Notes under the pieces: model-generated | The model's database searches: none | What the model was told of the DNA's origin: nothing | What the model saw: the letters and a program-made list of their open reading frames with translations, nothing else | Shown: positions 1 through 9,269 of the stretch, piece after piece | Layout: the number at the start of each line of letters is the position of its first letter | How positions within the stretch are numbered: position 1 is the stretch's first letter | Position numbers and translations under genes: made by a program | From: Desulfolutivibrio sulfodismutans DSM 3696 | Lineage (GTDB): Bacteria > Desulfobacterota > Desulfovibrionia > Desulfovibrionales > Desulfovibrionaceae | Direction of reading: 5' to 3' | Length of the DNA stretch: 64,000 bases | NCBI RefSeq assembly: GCF_013376455.1 | Contig: NZ_CP045504.1 | Coordinates: 1-64,000, forward strand

Positions 1-1365
1 ATGGTGCCGCCCATGGAAAAGATCTGGACCCAAACCAAACTCCTGCTCGAAAAGACCGTCAGTCCCGGCCTTTTTCACCTTTGGATCAAACCCCTTTCCG
101 CCCGCGTCGCCGGGGACGCCCTGGAACTGACCGCCCCCAACGCCTTCGTGGCCGCCTGGGTGCGCGAGCGGCTCTTGGACGCCGTCACCGAGGCCGCCGC
201 CTCGGTCATGGGCCGACGTCCCGAGGTGACCGTCGCCGAGGCCGGAACACATCCCGAACACGGCCGTCCCGCAGGCGGCGCGGCCCAGGGCAAGGCCCCG
301 GTGGCCGTGTCCCTGGGACTGCCCGCCGAGATGCCGCTGCGCACGGTGTCTGAAGACCGTTTCCGTTTTTCCTTCGACGATTTCGTGGTCGGCCCCTGCA
401 ACGAACTGGCCTATGTGGCCTCCCGGGGCATCTGCGAACAGACCCTGGCCTCGGAGCAGCTCTTTATCAGTTCCTCCCCGGGCCTGGGCAAGACCCATCT
501 GCTCCAGGCCATCGGCCGCCAACTGTGCCATACCCCGGGCAAGGCCAAACCCCGGGTGGTCTATCTCACGGCCGAGGAATTCGCCGGACGCCTGATCATG
601 GCCATCAAGGCCCGGGACGTGGAGCGGTTCAAGACCTCGTTTCGGGAGAGCGTGGACGTGCTTTTGCTGGAAGACATCCATTTCTTCCGGGACAAGCCGC
701 GCATCCAGGCCGAACTGCTCAACACCTTAAAGGCCCTGCGTTCCCGGGGCTGCCGCCTGGTGTTCACCAGTTCCTTTCTGCCCAAGGAACTTTCCGGAGT
801 GGACGAGCAACTGGCCTCGCGATTCTGCTCGGGATTTCTGGCCGGGATCGTGCCCCCGGACCTGCCCACCCGCAAGCGCATCCTCGAACGCAAGGCCGCC
901 ATCCATCAGGTGCTGCTGCCCGAGGCCGTGTCCGACCTTTTGGCCGAACACCTGCGTGTGGACATCCGGCAGCTCGAAAGCTGCATCCACAATCTGGCCC
1001 TCAAGGCCCGGCTCCTCAACCGGGCCATCTCCCTGGAAATGGCCTGGGAGGTGCTCGGCAACTACAAGATCGAAAACCCCACCCTGACCCTGGACGACAT
1101 CGTGGACTACGTCTGCGACGTCTACCGCATCTCCCCCGACCAGTTGTCCTCCAAGTCCCGCAAGCGCGAACATGTCCTGGCCCGCAACACGGCGTTTCTT
1201 TTGGCCCGGCGGCACACGGAAATGTCCCTGCAGGACATCGGCCAGCGTTTCAACCGCCGCCATTCCACCGTGGTCAAGGGCATCACCTCCCTGGAGCGGC
1301 ATCTGAGCCTGGAGACCCCCTTGGGACGGCAGATCGAAAAAACCCTGGAACGGGTTTCGCCCTAG
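1..1365 (+). CDS. dnaA: Chromosomal replication initiator DnaA (variant signature)
   Basis: DnaA-family AAA+ ATPase of 454 residues, a normal family length. Domain I lies at about 1-75, followed by a low-complexity linker. The AAA+ core starts near residue 120, with Walker A GLGKTH at 161-166 and Walker B LLLEDIHFF at 221-229. The C-terminal DNA-binding domain occupies about 360-454. Its recognition helix reads RFNRRHSTVVKG (416-427), where E. coli DnaA has RDHTTV, so the Asp that contacts the DnaA box is Arg420. An alternative start is the ATG at base 13; nothing upstream is visible. The next gene is mop on the opposite strand rather than dnaN, so this may be a second dnaA paralogue. Family call is certain; its role as the main initiator is not. 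Confidence 0.93.
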   Translation: MVPPMEKIWTQTKLLLEKTVSPGLFHLWIKPLSARVAGDALELTAPNAFVAAWVRERLLDAVTEAAASVMGRRPEVTVAEAGTHPEHGRPAGGAAQGKAPVAVSLGLPAEMPLRTVSEDRFRFSFDDFVVGPCNELAYVASRGICEQTLASEQLFISSSPGLGKTHLLQAIGRQLCHTPGKAKPRVVYLTAEEFAGRLIMAIKARDVERFKTSFRESVDVLLLEDIHFFRDKPRIQAELLNTLKALRSRGCRLVFTSSFLPKELSGVDEQLASRFCSGFLAGIVPPDLPTRKRILERKAAIHQVLLPEAVSDLLAEHLRVDIRQLESCIHNLALKARLLNRAISLEMAWEVLGNYKIENPTLTLDDIVDYVCDVYRISPDQLSSKSRKREHVLARNTAFLLARRHTEMSLQDIGQRFNRRHSTVVKGITSLERHLSLETPLGRQIEKTLERVSP

Positions 1366-1498
1366 GCTTTATTCAAAAACGCGCTTCCCCTCGGGGCATC
1401 CGTGCCCTCCGGGCCGCCGTGGCGTTGCATGGCGCGCCGTTTCGCGCGCTGTGAACGCCGTGGACCGATGCCCCGGCGTTTCGGCGTACGGGGCCGAC

Positions 1499-1534
1499 AA
1501 AAAAAGCCCGATCCCGCATTACGCGGGATCGGGC
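1499..1534 (-). terminator. Rho-independent terminator of mop
   Basis: A perfect 12-bp stem (1506-1517 with 1523-1534) has a 5-nt loop and is followed on the minus strand by seven T residues (A7 at 1499-1505). It lies just past the mop stop codon. Confidence 0.9.
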
Positions 1535-1559
1535 ATCGTTTGGGCGCGCAAACGCCGTG

Positions 1560-1769
1560 CTAGTCGGTGACGACCATCACGCTTGAGGCCTTGACCATGG
1601 CCTTCACCTTGCTGCCGACCTTCAGGCCCATGTTCTCCACGGAATGTTTGGTGATGACGGACACGACCTCCACGCCCGGGGCCACTTCGATGACCACCTC
1701 GGCGTTGACCATGCCGATGGTGATGTTCTTGATCGTGCCGGGGATGAGATTGCGGGCGCTGACTTTCAT
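1560..1769 (-). CDS. mop: Mop-like molybdenum-pterin-binding protein
   Basis: A 69-residue single TOBE/Mop domain beginning MKVSARNLIPG, the usual size of a stand-alone molbindin. The family binds molybdate or tungstate as a hexamer in the cytoplasm and serves as a store or sensor. That fits a sulfate reducer rich in Mo/W formate dehydrogenases. The start is set by a GGAG ribosome site about 8 nt upstream, and a strong terminator follows. No molybdate transporter or modE gene is adjacent. Confident family assignment. Confidence 0.88.
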   Translation of the reverse strand: MKVSARNLIPGTIKNITIGMVNAEVVIEVAPGVEVVSVITKHSVENMGLKVGSKVKAMVKASSVMVVTD

Positions 1770-1921
1770 GTGGGTTCTCCGTGCGTTGAGGGTTCGGGGA
1801 TGTGGCCGCCAAGCGATTTTGGGCGATGGCGGCCGCCATGTCCGACACTTTAAGTCACGAAATGAAATAAAAACAAGATCGTCACGTTTTTCATGCCGTC
1901 GGGACAGTGCCGCCGGGGGTG

Positions 1922-4126
1922 TTATCCGGCCAGGTTGCGCAGGAGCACCAATGCCGAGCGGGCGTTTCGCAGGTTGAAGGCGGCCCGGGTGGCGCACAGT
2001 CCCACCCGCAGGGTGGCCGTAGAGGGCCCCCGTTCGGGCAGGGCGGAAAAGATCTCCTCGCCGCCGTCGGTGGCGGCCAGGGCCAGGATGGCGTCCGGGG
2101 CGTGCAGGCGCTGGAAGTGGTAGGCCGCCGCCCCCCGGCCGACGCCTGGACTGACGGTCTCCACGAAGGCCGGGCCGTGGCGCACGGTGACCTCCAGGCC
2201 CGCCGCCAGCCCCTTGAGGGTGGCGGACAGCTCTCTGGCCCGCATCTCGCCCAGGCTCTTGTCCGCCCGACGGTAGCGCCACACCAGGGAATGCTCCCTT
2301 TCCTCCACTGTGGCCCCGGGAAGGCGTCCGGCGAAGCGCTGCATGAGCGGCAAGATGGTGGCGATCCATTCCCGGGGCAGGGGCCGGGGCATGATCCAGT
2401 CCTGTCCCGCCTTGCGCAAAAAGGCCCCGTTTTCCGCGGCCAGGGCCACGGGAAGCCCCCCAAACAGGCGCTCCATGTCCGCCCGGCTGCCGGAACCGAT
2501 GATGACCACCATGTTGGCCGGATCCCGGCCAAGCAGGGTCAAAAGTTCCAGGGATTCGGGCGGGGGGGCGTCCGGCGCGGCGTCCCTGGAGACGAAAAGC
2601 CCCTCGGCCTCCAAAAGCAGAAGCCGCCGTTTCGCCTGCCGCATCTCCTCCACCAGGTGTTGCGCCCCCAGGGGCGACAGGCAGCGGGATTCCAGGCGGC
2701 GGCGCTCGTCGCGGACCCCGAACAGCGAATCCAGGAAATCCCCGGCCCAGTGCCGGACGTCGAACCGGGTCAGGCGCGTGAAAAGCGTCTGGTTGATCCG
2801 GATCTGGGCGTCCCGGTCCATGGTCAGCGCGGTTTCGATGGCCTCGGCCATCTCGCGGATGTCGCGCGGATTGACCATGAGGGTCTCGCCCATCTCGGCC
2901 GCCGCCCCGGCGGTTTCGCTTAAGATCAGGACGCCGGTCCCGCCGTTTTTGGCGGCCACGTATTCCTTGGCGATGAGGTTCATGCCGTCGCGCAGGGGGG
3001 TCACCAGGGCCACGTCGCTGGCGGCGTACAAGGCGGCCAATTCGCCCAGGGGAAAGCAGGAGAATCGATAGAGGATGGGGGTCCAGGCCATGGTGGCGTA
3101 TTTGCCGTTGATGCGCCCGACCAGTTCGTCGATGCGTTTTTTCATCTCCTGGTATCTTTTGACCTCCGTGCGCGAGGGCACAACCACAAGCATCAGCACC
3201 ACCTTCTCCAGGCGTTCGGGATGCCGCTTCAGGAAAAGCTCGAAGGCCGCCAGGCGGTTTAAGATGCCCTTGCTGTAGTCCAGGCGGTCCATGGACAGGA
3301 TGATGTCGGCCCCGGCCAGGGAGCGGCGCAGATTGTCGGCCAGGGCCCGGGCCGGTTTCGAGGCTGCGGCGTCGGCATATTTGGCCACGTCGATGCCCAT
3401 GGGGAAGGTGTCGGCCACCACCGGCCGGTCCTCCACAGCCAGTCGGCCCATGGTGTTGGACAGCCCCAGGATGCTGGAGACGCTGCTGATGAAGTGCCGG
3501 GTGTAGTCGTAGGTGTGAAAGCCCACCAGGTCGCTGCCCAGAACCCCGTGCAAAAGGGCCTGGCGGCAGGTCCGGGGCAGGGTGCGGAAGAGTTCGTGGG
3601 AGGGGAAGGGGATGTGCAGGAAAAATCCGATGGCCGCCAGGGGATGGGCCTGCCGCAGAAGTCTGGGCAAAAGCATGAGTTGGTAGTCATGCACCCAGAT
3701 CACGTCGTCCTCGCGCACAAGGGGCTCCAGGGCCGTAAGAAACCGGGTGTTGACCTTTTCGTAGGCCTGCCAGGAGGAGTCCTTGTAACTGACGTAGGTG
3801 GGGAAATAATGAAAAAGCGGCCACAGCACGGCGTTGCAAAAGCCGTGGTAGAAGGCGTTCATCTCATCCTCCGGGATATGCACCGGATGGATGTCGAAGG
3901 CCCTGCCCTGAGCCTGGAAGATGTCCAGACCCGTGCGGTCGGTCAAGGGCCGTCCCGGCCAGCCCACCCACAGGGGCTTTTCGTCAAAGGGAGACTCGGC
4001 CGGAAGCGCGCTCAGGTAGGCTTCAAGGCCTGTGGCCAGGCCACCTGCCGAGGGTTCGACCGCGATGCGGCCATCTTTTTCCACCAGCCGCACAGGAAGG
4101 CGGTTGGAGACGATGACGAGTCTCAT
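1922..4126 (-). CDS. otsA: Trehalose-6-phosphate synthase with degenerate phosphatase domain
   Basis: A 734-residue protein. Residues 1 to about 480 are a GT20 trehalose-6-phosphate synthase, joining UDP-glucose and glucose-6-phosphate; hallmarks are MRLVIVSNRLPV at the N-terminus, GGLATGL, WVHDYQLMLLP and RLDYSKGIL. Residues about 500-734 align with a HAD-type trehalose phosphatase, but the key residues are gone. The DxDGT nucleophile loop reads LLLLEAEGLF (502-511), and the GDDxTDE motif reads ATDGGEEIF. The tail is therefore probably structural or regulatory, and a separate OtsB would be needed to finish trehalose. Start supported by a GGAG site 7 nt upstream. Confidence 0.88.
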   Translation of the reverse strand: MRLVIVSNRLPVRLVEKDGRIAVEPSAGGLATGLEAYLSALPAESPFDEKPLWVGWPGRPLTDRTGLDIFQAQGRAFDIHPVHIPEDEMNAFYHGFCNAVLWPLFHYFPTYVSYKDSSWQAYEKVNTRFLTALEPLVREDDVIWVHDYQLMLLPRLLRQAHPLAAIGFFLHIPFPSHELFRTLPRTCRQALLHGVLGSDLVGFHTYDYTRHFISSVSSILGLSNTMGRLAVEDRPVVADTFPMGIDVAKYADAAASKPARALADNLRRSLAGADIILSMDRLDYSKGILNRLAAFELFLKRHPERLEKVVLMLVVVPSRTEVKRYQEMKKRIDELVGRINGKYATMAWTPILYRFSCFPLGELAALYAASDVALVTPLRDGMNLIAKEYVAAKNGGTGVLILSETAGAAAEMGETLMVNPRDIREMAEAIETALTMDRDAQIRINQTLFTRLTRFDVRHWAGDFLDSLFGVRDERRRLESRCLSPLGAQHLVEEMRQAKRRLLLLEAEGLFVSRDAAPDAPPPESLELLTLLGRDPANMVVIIGSGSRADMERLFGGLPVALAAENGAFLRKAGQDWIMPRPLPREWIATILPLMQRFAGRLPGATVEEREHSLVWRYRRADKSLGEMRARELSATLKGLAAGLEVTVRHGPAFVETVSPGVGRGAAAYHFQRLHAPDAILALAATDGGEEIFSALPERGPSTATLRVGLCATRAAFNLRNARSALVLLRNLAG

Positions 4127-4388
4127 GGGATGCTCCAGTGTGCTTCGCCGTTTGCGGGCGGCGGTTTCTCCTCCGGGTGGGCGTTGTCTCCGATAAAATC
4201 GGTCTTATGGATAGGGCATGCAATAAACGAAAGTCGGCATCCGGTTTCGTGAAATCGACGGATATCCTTTTGACGGGGATACGCCCCGGGTTTTGTCCCT
4301 TGCAGAAACCGGCGGTGCTTCGAAGAAAAAAGGCCGTCTCCGTCTTTTCAAAGCGCCAATCGCGATGCGCAGGCGGCCCGGCGCGGCC

Positions 4389-5393
4389 CTAGGCGTGGTT
4401 GCGCAGCATCAGTTCCCGGGGATGGGGATGCAGGTACCACTGGTCCTTGAGGTAGGCCGCGTCGTATTTGCGCACGAAATGGGACAACAGGGTGACGGGC
4501 ACGACAAGCGGCAACTGCCCGGCCCGGTAGTCCGCAAAAAGCTCCAGGGCCTCGGCCTTTTCATCCGGGCTGAGCTGTTTTTTGAAGTAGCCCAGGATGT
4601 GTTGCAGCACGTTGGCATGCTTGGCCGGGGTGGCGTGCAGGGCCATGGCCGACAGCAAAAGGCGCTGGTACTGCGGGAAAAGCTCCGCATCCGGCACGGC
4701 CCTGGCCCGGGCCGCCAGCCGTCCCATCTGGCCTGCGATCTTTGGCGAATGGGACATGAGCAGGTACTTGTGGCTGGCCTGGAAGGCCGCCAGCCGTCCC
4801 ACCCGGAGGCTCTTGCCCGGGGCGTCCGGGGTCGGGGCGCCAGACGGCGTTGCGTCCAGGCCGACCTCGGCCAGCAAGTCGCGGTATCTGGCCAGGGTGA
4901 ACACCCGTTCGATGAAATTTTCCCGCAGCCCGGCGTCGTGCAGCCGTCCCTCCTCCTCCACGGGCAGAAGCGGAAAGCGGTCCATGAAGGCCCGGGCGAA
5001 AAGCCCCACGCCGGTCATGGCCGGGGGGCCTTTCTCCGGATAGACCTTGACCCGGGCCATGCCGGATGACGGCGATTTGCTCTTGAAAATGTAGCCGCAC
5101 AGGTTTTCCCCGGCCAGTTCCTCTACGCGGCGGGCGCAGTAGTCGAGCATGCGGCCGGTCACGTCGATGCCGGTCGTGATCGTCACCAGGCGCGGGCTGG
5201 CGGGGTCGCCGGTCAGGCGCATGGCCGGTCGCGGCACGGGGAGGCCGCATTCGGTCTCCGGGCACACCGGCACGAAATCGAAATACGCCGACAGGGTGTC
5301 GGCCACGTAGGCGTCGCGTTTGTGTCCGCCGTCGTAGCGCACGTTATGTCCGAGCAGGCAGGCGCTCACTCCCAGGCGTATGGGCCGGTCCAT
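4389..5393 (-). CDS. DUF523-DUF1722 protein (YbgA/TudS-like)
   Basis: A 334-residue fusion. The N-terminal half (about 1-160) is DUF523 with GVSACLLGHNVRYDGG and a conserved CPE motif; related proteins (TudS) are Fe-S thiouracil desulfurases. The C-terminal half (about 190-330) is DUF1722/YbgA-like, containing FQASHKYLLMSHSP. Candidate cluster-binding cysteines are in SACLLG, PVCPETECG and NLCGY. The start has a GGAGGG site 6 nt upstream. The cellular role of the fusion is not known to me; family assignment is firm. Confidence 0.82.
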   Translation of the reverse strand: MDRPIRLGVSACLLGHNVRYDGGHKRDAYVADTLSAYFDFVPVCPETECGLPVPRPAMRLTGDPASPRLVTITTGIDVTGRMLDYCARRVEELAGENLCGYIFKSKSPSSGMARVKVYPEKGPPAMTGVGLFARAFMDRFPLLPVEEEGRLHDAGLRENFIERVFTLARYRDLLAEVGLDATPSGAPTPDAPGKSLRVGRLAAFQASHKYLLMSHSPKIAGQMGRLAARARAVPDAELFPQYQRLLLSAMALHATPAKHANVLQHILGYFKKQLSPDEKAEALELFADYRAGQLPLVVPVTLLSHFVRKYDAAYLKDQWYLHPHPRELMLRNHA

Positions 5394-5553
5394 GCTGTCC
5401 CTCCGGGGTTCGCGTCATGGCCCGGCGCGGGAGGAGGGTTGCCGGGCGCGTGCAAAGCGGATAAGTCTGTGACCCCTTTGTGGGACAGCATACGTTTTTT
5501 CGCCATAAAATCAAATCCCGGCGGGGCCGGGACAGCAGTGCGGGGTTGCGGGC

Positions 5554-6180
5554 ATGGTCCAGTGCGCAGCGACAGCGGTCTTTTTCGACTTCGGCGGGGT
5601 GGTGGCCGAAGAGGGGTTCAAGGCTGGCCTGGCGGATCTGGCCGAGGCCCGGGGGCGCAGTCCCCATGCCGCCATCCGGGCCGGGTTCGACGCCATGTGG
5701 GACTCGGGGTTCGTCACCGGCGCTGGCGACGAGGCCGATTTCCTGCGTGAGTTTACGGCCGTGTCCGGGATGAAGGTCGATGCCGCCGAATTGCGGCGCA
5801 CGGTTTTTCGCCGCTTCACGGTGCGGCCGTTCATGCTGGACTGCGCCGACCGGTTGCGCGCCGTGGGGATCAGGACCGCGATCTTGAGCGATCAGACCCA
5901 CTGGCTGCACGAACTCGACCAGGCCCTTTCGTTTTCCGCCCATTTCGATATGGTCTTCAACAGCTTTCATTACGGCGTCTCCAAAAGGGAAGAGGCCTTT
6001 TTCGAACTGGCCCTGGACCGCATGGGGGTCGCCCCAGGGGAGTCCATCTTTATTGACGACAATCCGGACAACGTGGCGGTGGCCGCGTCGCTTGGCATGA
6101 CCGGCATCCACTACACCGGCCGGGAACGCTTTCTGGCCGAGATGGCCCGTCTGTGCCCGGCAGCCCTGGAGGATATCTAG
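5554..6180 (+). CDS. HAD-superfamily hydrolase (subfamily IA)
   Basis: A 208-residue HAD-IA fold. The nucleophile motif is FFDFGGVV near residue 12, where the second Asp of DxD is replaced by Gly, as in YihX-type sugar phosphatases and epoxide-hydrolase N domains. Motif II is ILSDQ and motif IV is IFIDDNPDNV. No strong ribosome site precedes the ATG, so the start is less certain. The stop codon directly abuts the psd start, suggesting co-transcription with phospholipid synthesis, but the substrate cannot be inferred. Confidence 0.8.
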   Translation: MVQCAATAVFFDFGGVVAEEGFKAGLADLAEARGRSPHAAIRAGFDAMWDSGFVTGAGDEADFLREFTAVSGMKVDAAELRRTVFRRFTVRPFMLDCADRLRAVGIRTAILSDQTHWLHELDQALSFSAHFDMVFNSFHYGVSKREEAFFELALDRMGVAPGESIFIDDNPDNVAVAASLGMTGIHYTGRERFLAEMARLCPAALEDI

Positions 6181-6831
6181 ATGCGCGGAGTCTATTCCTT
6201 TTTCGGGCTTGCCATGGACGGCCTGCCCATCATCGGCATTGTCGCCCTGGCCGCCCTGGTCATGGCCCTTTTGCGATGGCCCTACGCCGCCGTGTTTTTT
6301 CTCCTGCTCACGGTTTTCTGCGTGCAGTTTTTCCGCGATCCCGAGCGGGTGGTCCCGGACGCCCCGGGCTTGGTCGTGTCCCCGGCCGACGGCCGGGTGG
6401 TCCGCCTGGGCCGCGCTCCGGACCCCCTGACCGGGGAGATGAAGGAAGTGGTGTGCATCTTCATGAACGTCTTCAACGTGCATGTGAACCGGACGCCCGT
6501 GGCCGGGACCATCGAGCGCATCAAATATTTCCCCGGGAAATTCTTCAATGCCGATCTGGACAAGGCCTCGGTGGACAACGAGCGCAACGTGGTCGTGATC
6601 ACGGACGCCTCGGGCGACGAATTCACCGTGGTGCAGATCGCCGGGCTCATCGCCCGGCGTATCGTGTGCCGGGCCGCGCCTGGAGATGCGTTTCTGCGAG
6701 GGGAGCGGTTCGGCATGATCAAGTTCGGATCGCGGGTTGACGTTTATCTGCCACATGGTTACCATCAGTCCGTCACAATGGATCAAAAAGTGTTGGCCGG
6801 ACAAACGGTCATCGCGGAAAAGACCCCGTAG
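6181..6831 (+). CDS. psd: Phosphatidylserine decarboxylase proenzyme (short type)
   Basis: A 216-residue short Psd that converts phosphatidylserine to phosphatidylethanolamine. It has N-terminal hydrophobic segments (about 10-55), the VNRTPVAG core, and the self-cleavage motif [11 protein letters not shown] near residues 180-190, where the Gly-Ser bond is split to form the pyruvoyl group. It starts on the base after the previous stop and ends 8 bp before pssA, which makes its substrate. This is a clear psd-pssA operon. Confidence 0.93.
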   Translation: MRGVYSFFGLAMDGLPIIGIVALAALVMALLRWPYAAVFFLLLTVFCVQFFRDPERVVPDAPGLVVSPADGRVVRLGRAPDPLTGEMKEVVCIFMNVFNVHVNRTPVAGTIERIKYFPGKFFNADLDKASVDNERNVVVITDASGDEFTVVQIAGLIARRIVCRAAPGDAFLRGERFGMIKFGSRVDVYLPHGYHQSVTMDQKVLAGQTVIAEKTP

Positions 6832-6839
6832 AAGGGAAA

Positions 6840-7604
6840 ATGGACGAAACTGCCCAAAGGCCCGCCCGAAAGGGCGTCTACATCCTGCCCAACCTGCTGA
6901 CTGTGGGAAGCCTCTTCTGCGGTTTCATGGGCATTTTGTGGGCCTTGGAGGGGCGTTTCGACCTGACCGCCCTGGCCATCCTGGTCAGTTGCCTGTTCGA
7001 CGGCCTGGACGGCAAGGTGGCCCGGATGACCCGGACCTCCAGCGACTTCGGCGTCCAACTCGACTCCCTGTGCGATCTGGTGGCCTTCGGCGTGACCCCG
7101 GCCATCATGCTCTACCAATGGGAACTCCATGCCTTCGGCCGCCTGGGCATCATGGCCTGCTTCCTCATGGTGGCCTGCGGAGCCCTGCGGCTGGCCCGGT
7201 TCAATGTCCAGGCCGCCTCGGGAAGCAAGAAATTTTTCGTCGGCCTGCCCATCCCGGCCGCCGGGTGCATCATCGCCACCCTGTACATGTTCACCCAGTA
7301 CGTGCCCGATGCGTTCATGGCCTCGGTCATGCCCAAGGCCTGTCTGGTCATAGCCTATATCGTGTCCTTCCTCATGGTCAGCCGGGTACGCTACGCCTGC
7401 TTCAAGGAATTCGGGCTGCTCAAGGCCCATCCCTTCCGGGCCATGGTCACGGCCATCCTGCTCTTCGTCATGGTGGCTTCGGAGCCCAAACTCTTCGGCT
7501 TCCTGTTCTTTTTCGGATACATGATCTCCGGCCCCGTCTACACCTTCCTGATTCTCCCCCGTCGCAGCCGCGCGCTACGGGAGTCCCTCCAGGAACTCTC
7601 GTAA
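6840..7604 (+). CDS. pssA: CDP-diacylglycerol-serine O-phosphatidyltransferase
   Basis: A 254-residue multi-spanning membrane enzyme that makes phosphatidylserine from CDP-diacylglycerol and serine. The CDP-alcohol phosphotransferase signature DG-x2-AR-x8-G-x3-D-x3-D is seen at DGLDGKVARMTR followed by GVQLDSLCDLVAFG (about residues 56-85). Several hydrophobic segments follow, ending in a basic tail. An AGGG site precedes the ATG. Its product feeds Psd, encoded just upstream. Confidence 0.93.
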   Translation: MDETAQRPARKGVYILPNLLTVGSLFCGFMGILWALEGRFDLTALAILVSCLFDGLDGKVARMTRTSSDFGVQLDSLCDLVAFGVTPAIMLYQWELHAFGRLGIMACFLMVACGALRLARFNVQAASGSKKFFVGLPIPAAGCIIATLYMFTQYVPDAFMASVMPKACLVIAYIVSFLMVSRVRYACFKEFGLLKAHPFRAMVTAILLFVMVASEPKLFGFLFFFGYMISGPVYTFLILPRRSRALRESLQELS

Positions 7605-7733
7605 CCATCGTCGTACCCGCATACCGACAATCCCCGTATTGTCATGACCAAGTCCCTCGGCTAGGATAGTCCCTCGCCGTGCCCTGTCCTGTACCCTTCC
7701 GTCCGCCCCGGCGGATGCCCCAAGGAGTCGGCC

Positions 7734-9269
7734 ATGTCCGAACGCGTTTACATCTTCGACACCACCCTGCGCGACGGGGAACAGTCCCCCGGCGCCACCA
7801 TGACCCCCCAGGAAAAAGTCCGCATGGCCCGCCAGTTGGAAACCCTGGGCGTGGACATCATCGAGGCCGGGTTCCCGGCCGCCAGCGACGGCGATTTTGA
7901 ATCCGTGCGCATGATCGCCGCCGCCGTGAAAAACGTCCAGGTGGCGGCGCTGTGCCGGGCGCTCACCACCGACATCGATCGCGGTTTCGCGGCCATCAAA
8001 GACGCCGCACATCCGCGCATCCACACCTTTTTGGCCACCTCCGAGCTGCACATGAAGCACAAGCTCGGCAAATCCCCCCGCGAGGTCATGGACATGGCCA
8101 GGGCCGCCGTGTCCCATGCCGCGTCGCTCACCACAAATGTGGAATTCTCCGCCGAGGACGCCTCGCGCTCGGAACCGGAATTTCTGGCCGCCATGTGCGA
8201 ACTGGCCATCGAGGCCGGGGCCACCACCGTGAACATCCCCGACACCGTGGGCTACGCCCAGCCCGCCGAATTCGCCGAGCTCATCCGGTTCCTGCTCGGC
8301 CGGGTCAAAAACAGCGCCAAGGCCGTGTTCGCCGTCCACTGCCACAACGACCTGGGCCTGGGCGCGGCCAACACCCTGGCCGCCCTGGCCGCCGGGGCCC
8401 GGCAGGCCGAGGTGACCCTTTCCGGCATCGGTGAGCGGGCCGGCAACGCCTCCCTGGAGCAGGTGGTCATGGCCCTTCGGACCCGTCCCACCTACTACAA
8501 CCTGGAGACCAGCGTGGATTCGGAGCAGATCTATCCCTCCTGCCGCCTGCTCTCGCGCATCATCGGCATGCCCATTCCGCCGTACCAGGCCATCATCGGC
8601 CGCAACGCCTTCGCCCATGAGTCCGGCATCCACCAGCACGGCATGCTCAAAGACCGCCGCACCTACGAGATCATGACCCCCCAGTCCATCGGCCGGGCCG
8701 GGACCGAGATGGTGCTTGGCAAGCATTCCGGCCGCCACGCCCTCAAATCGAAAGTCGAGCAGCTCAACTACCGCCTGACCGACGAGCAGATCGATTTGGT
8801 GTTTGCGGCCGTGAAGGAGCTGGCCGACCGCAAAAAGCAGATCTACGACGACGATGTGGAATCGCTCATCCTGGAAAACGTCTTCCGCATCCCGGACAAG
8901 TACCGCCTGAAGTACCTGACCGTGCTGGCCGGAAACATCGAAATGTCCCCTTCGGCCAACGTGCTCATGGAGATCGACGGCAAAGAGGCCAAGGTCTCGT
9001 CCTTCGGGGTCGGCCCCGTGGACGCCGCCTTCGAGGCCATCAGCAAGCTGACCGGCAAAAAGCCCGAACTGGAATCCTATCTGGTCAACGCCATCACCGG
9101 CGGCGCAGACGCCCAGGGCGAGGTCACCGTGCGCATCCGCGAGGGCGAAAAAACCTCCGTGGGACGCGGTTCCCATGACGACATCATCGTGGCCAGCGCC
9201 CTGGCCTACATCAACGCCCTCAATCGGATGGCCAAAAAAGAGGAGGAACGCGAATGCGCCGCACTTTAG
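7734..9269 (+). CDS. leuA: 2-isopropylmalate synthase
   Basis: A full-length 511-residue LeuA that condenses acetyl-CoA with 2-oxoisovalerate, the first committed step to leucine. The catalytic TIM barrel contains FDTTLRDGEQSPG near the N-terminus and the metal-binding HCHNDLG. The C-terminal part (about 380-510) is the leucine-binding regulatory domain with GGADAQGEV. The start is set by AAGGAG 7 nt upstream. The last 16 bases overlap leuC. I see no T-box or leader peptide in the 129-bp upstream gap, only a small GACAAT/ATTGTC hairpin at 7626-7643. Confidence 0.96.
   Translation: MSERVYIFDTTLRDGEQSPGATMTPQEKVRMARQLETLGVDIIEAGFPAASDGDFESVRMIAAAVKNVQVAALCRALTTDIDRGFAAIKDAAHPRIHTFLATSELHMKHKLGKSPREVMDMARAAVSHAASLTTNVEFSAEDASRSEPEFLAAMCELAIEAGATTVNIPDTVGYAQPAEFAELIRFLLGRVKNSAKAVFAVHCHNDLGLGAANTLAALAAGARQAEVTLSGIGERAGNASLEQVVMALRTRPTYYNLETSVDSEQIYPSCRLLSRIIGMPIPPYQAIIGRNAFAHESGIHQHGMLKDRRTYEIMTPQSIGRAGTEMVLGKHSGRHALKSKVEQLNYRLTDEQIDLVFAAVKELADRKKQIYDDDVESLILENVFRIPDKYRLKYLTVLAGNIEMSPSANVLMEIDGKEAKVSSFGVGPVDAAFEAISKLTGKKPELESYLVNAITGGADAQGEVTVRIREGEKTSVGRGSHDDIIVASALAYINALNRMAKKEEERECAAL

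Noticed and set aside
1366-1559. Possible replication origin beside dnaA
   Set aside because: No cluster of TTATCCACA-like boxes or AT-rich unwinding element was seen; the only structure is the mop terminator.
5344-6804. 486-codon minus-strand frame across the HAD and psd genes
   Set aside because: No recognisable domain; both plus-strand genes have clear motifs.
7605-7733. Leucine attenuator or T-box before leuA
   Set aside because: No leader peptide rich in Leu codons, no T-box and no terminator; only a 6-bp hairpin.
7575-9176. 533-codon open frame antisense to leuA
   Set aside because: The composition is typical of reverse-strand shadows and leuA is unambiguous on the other strand.
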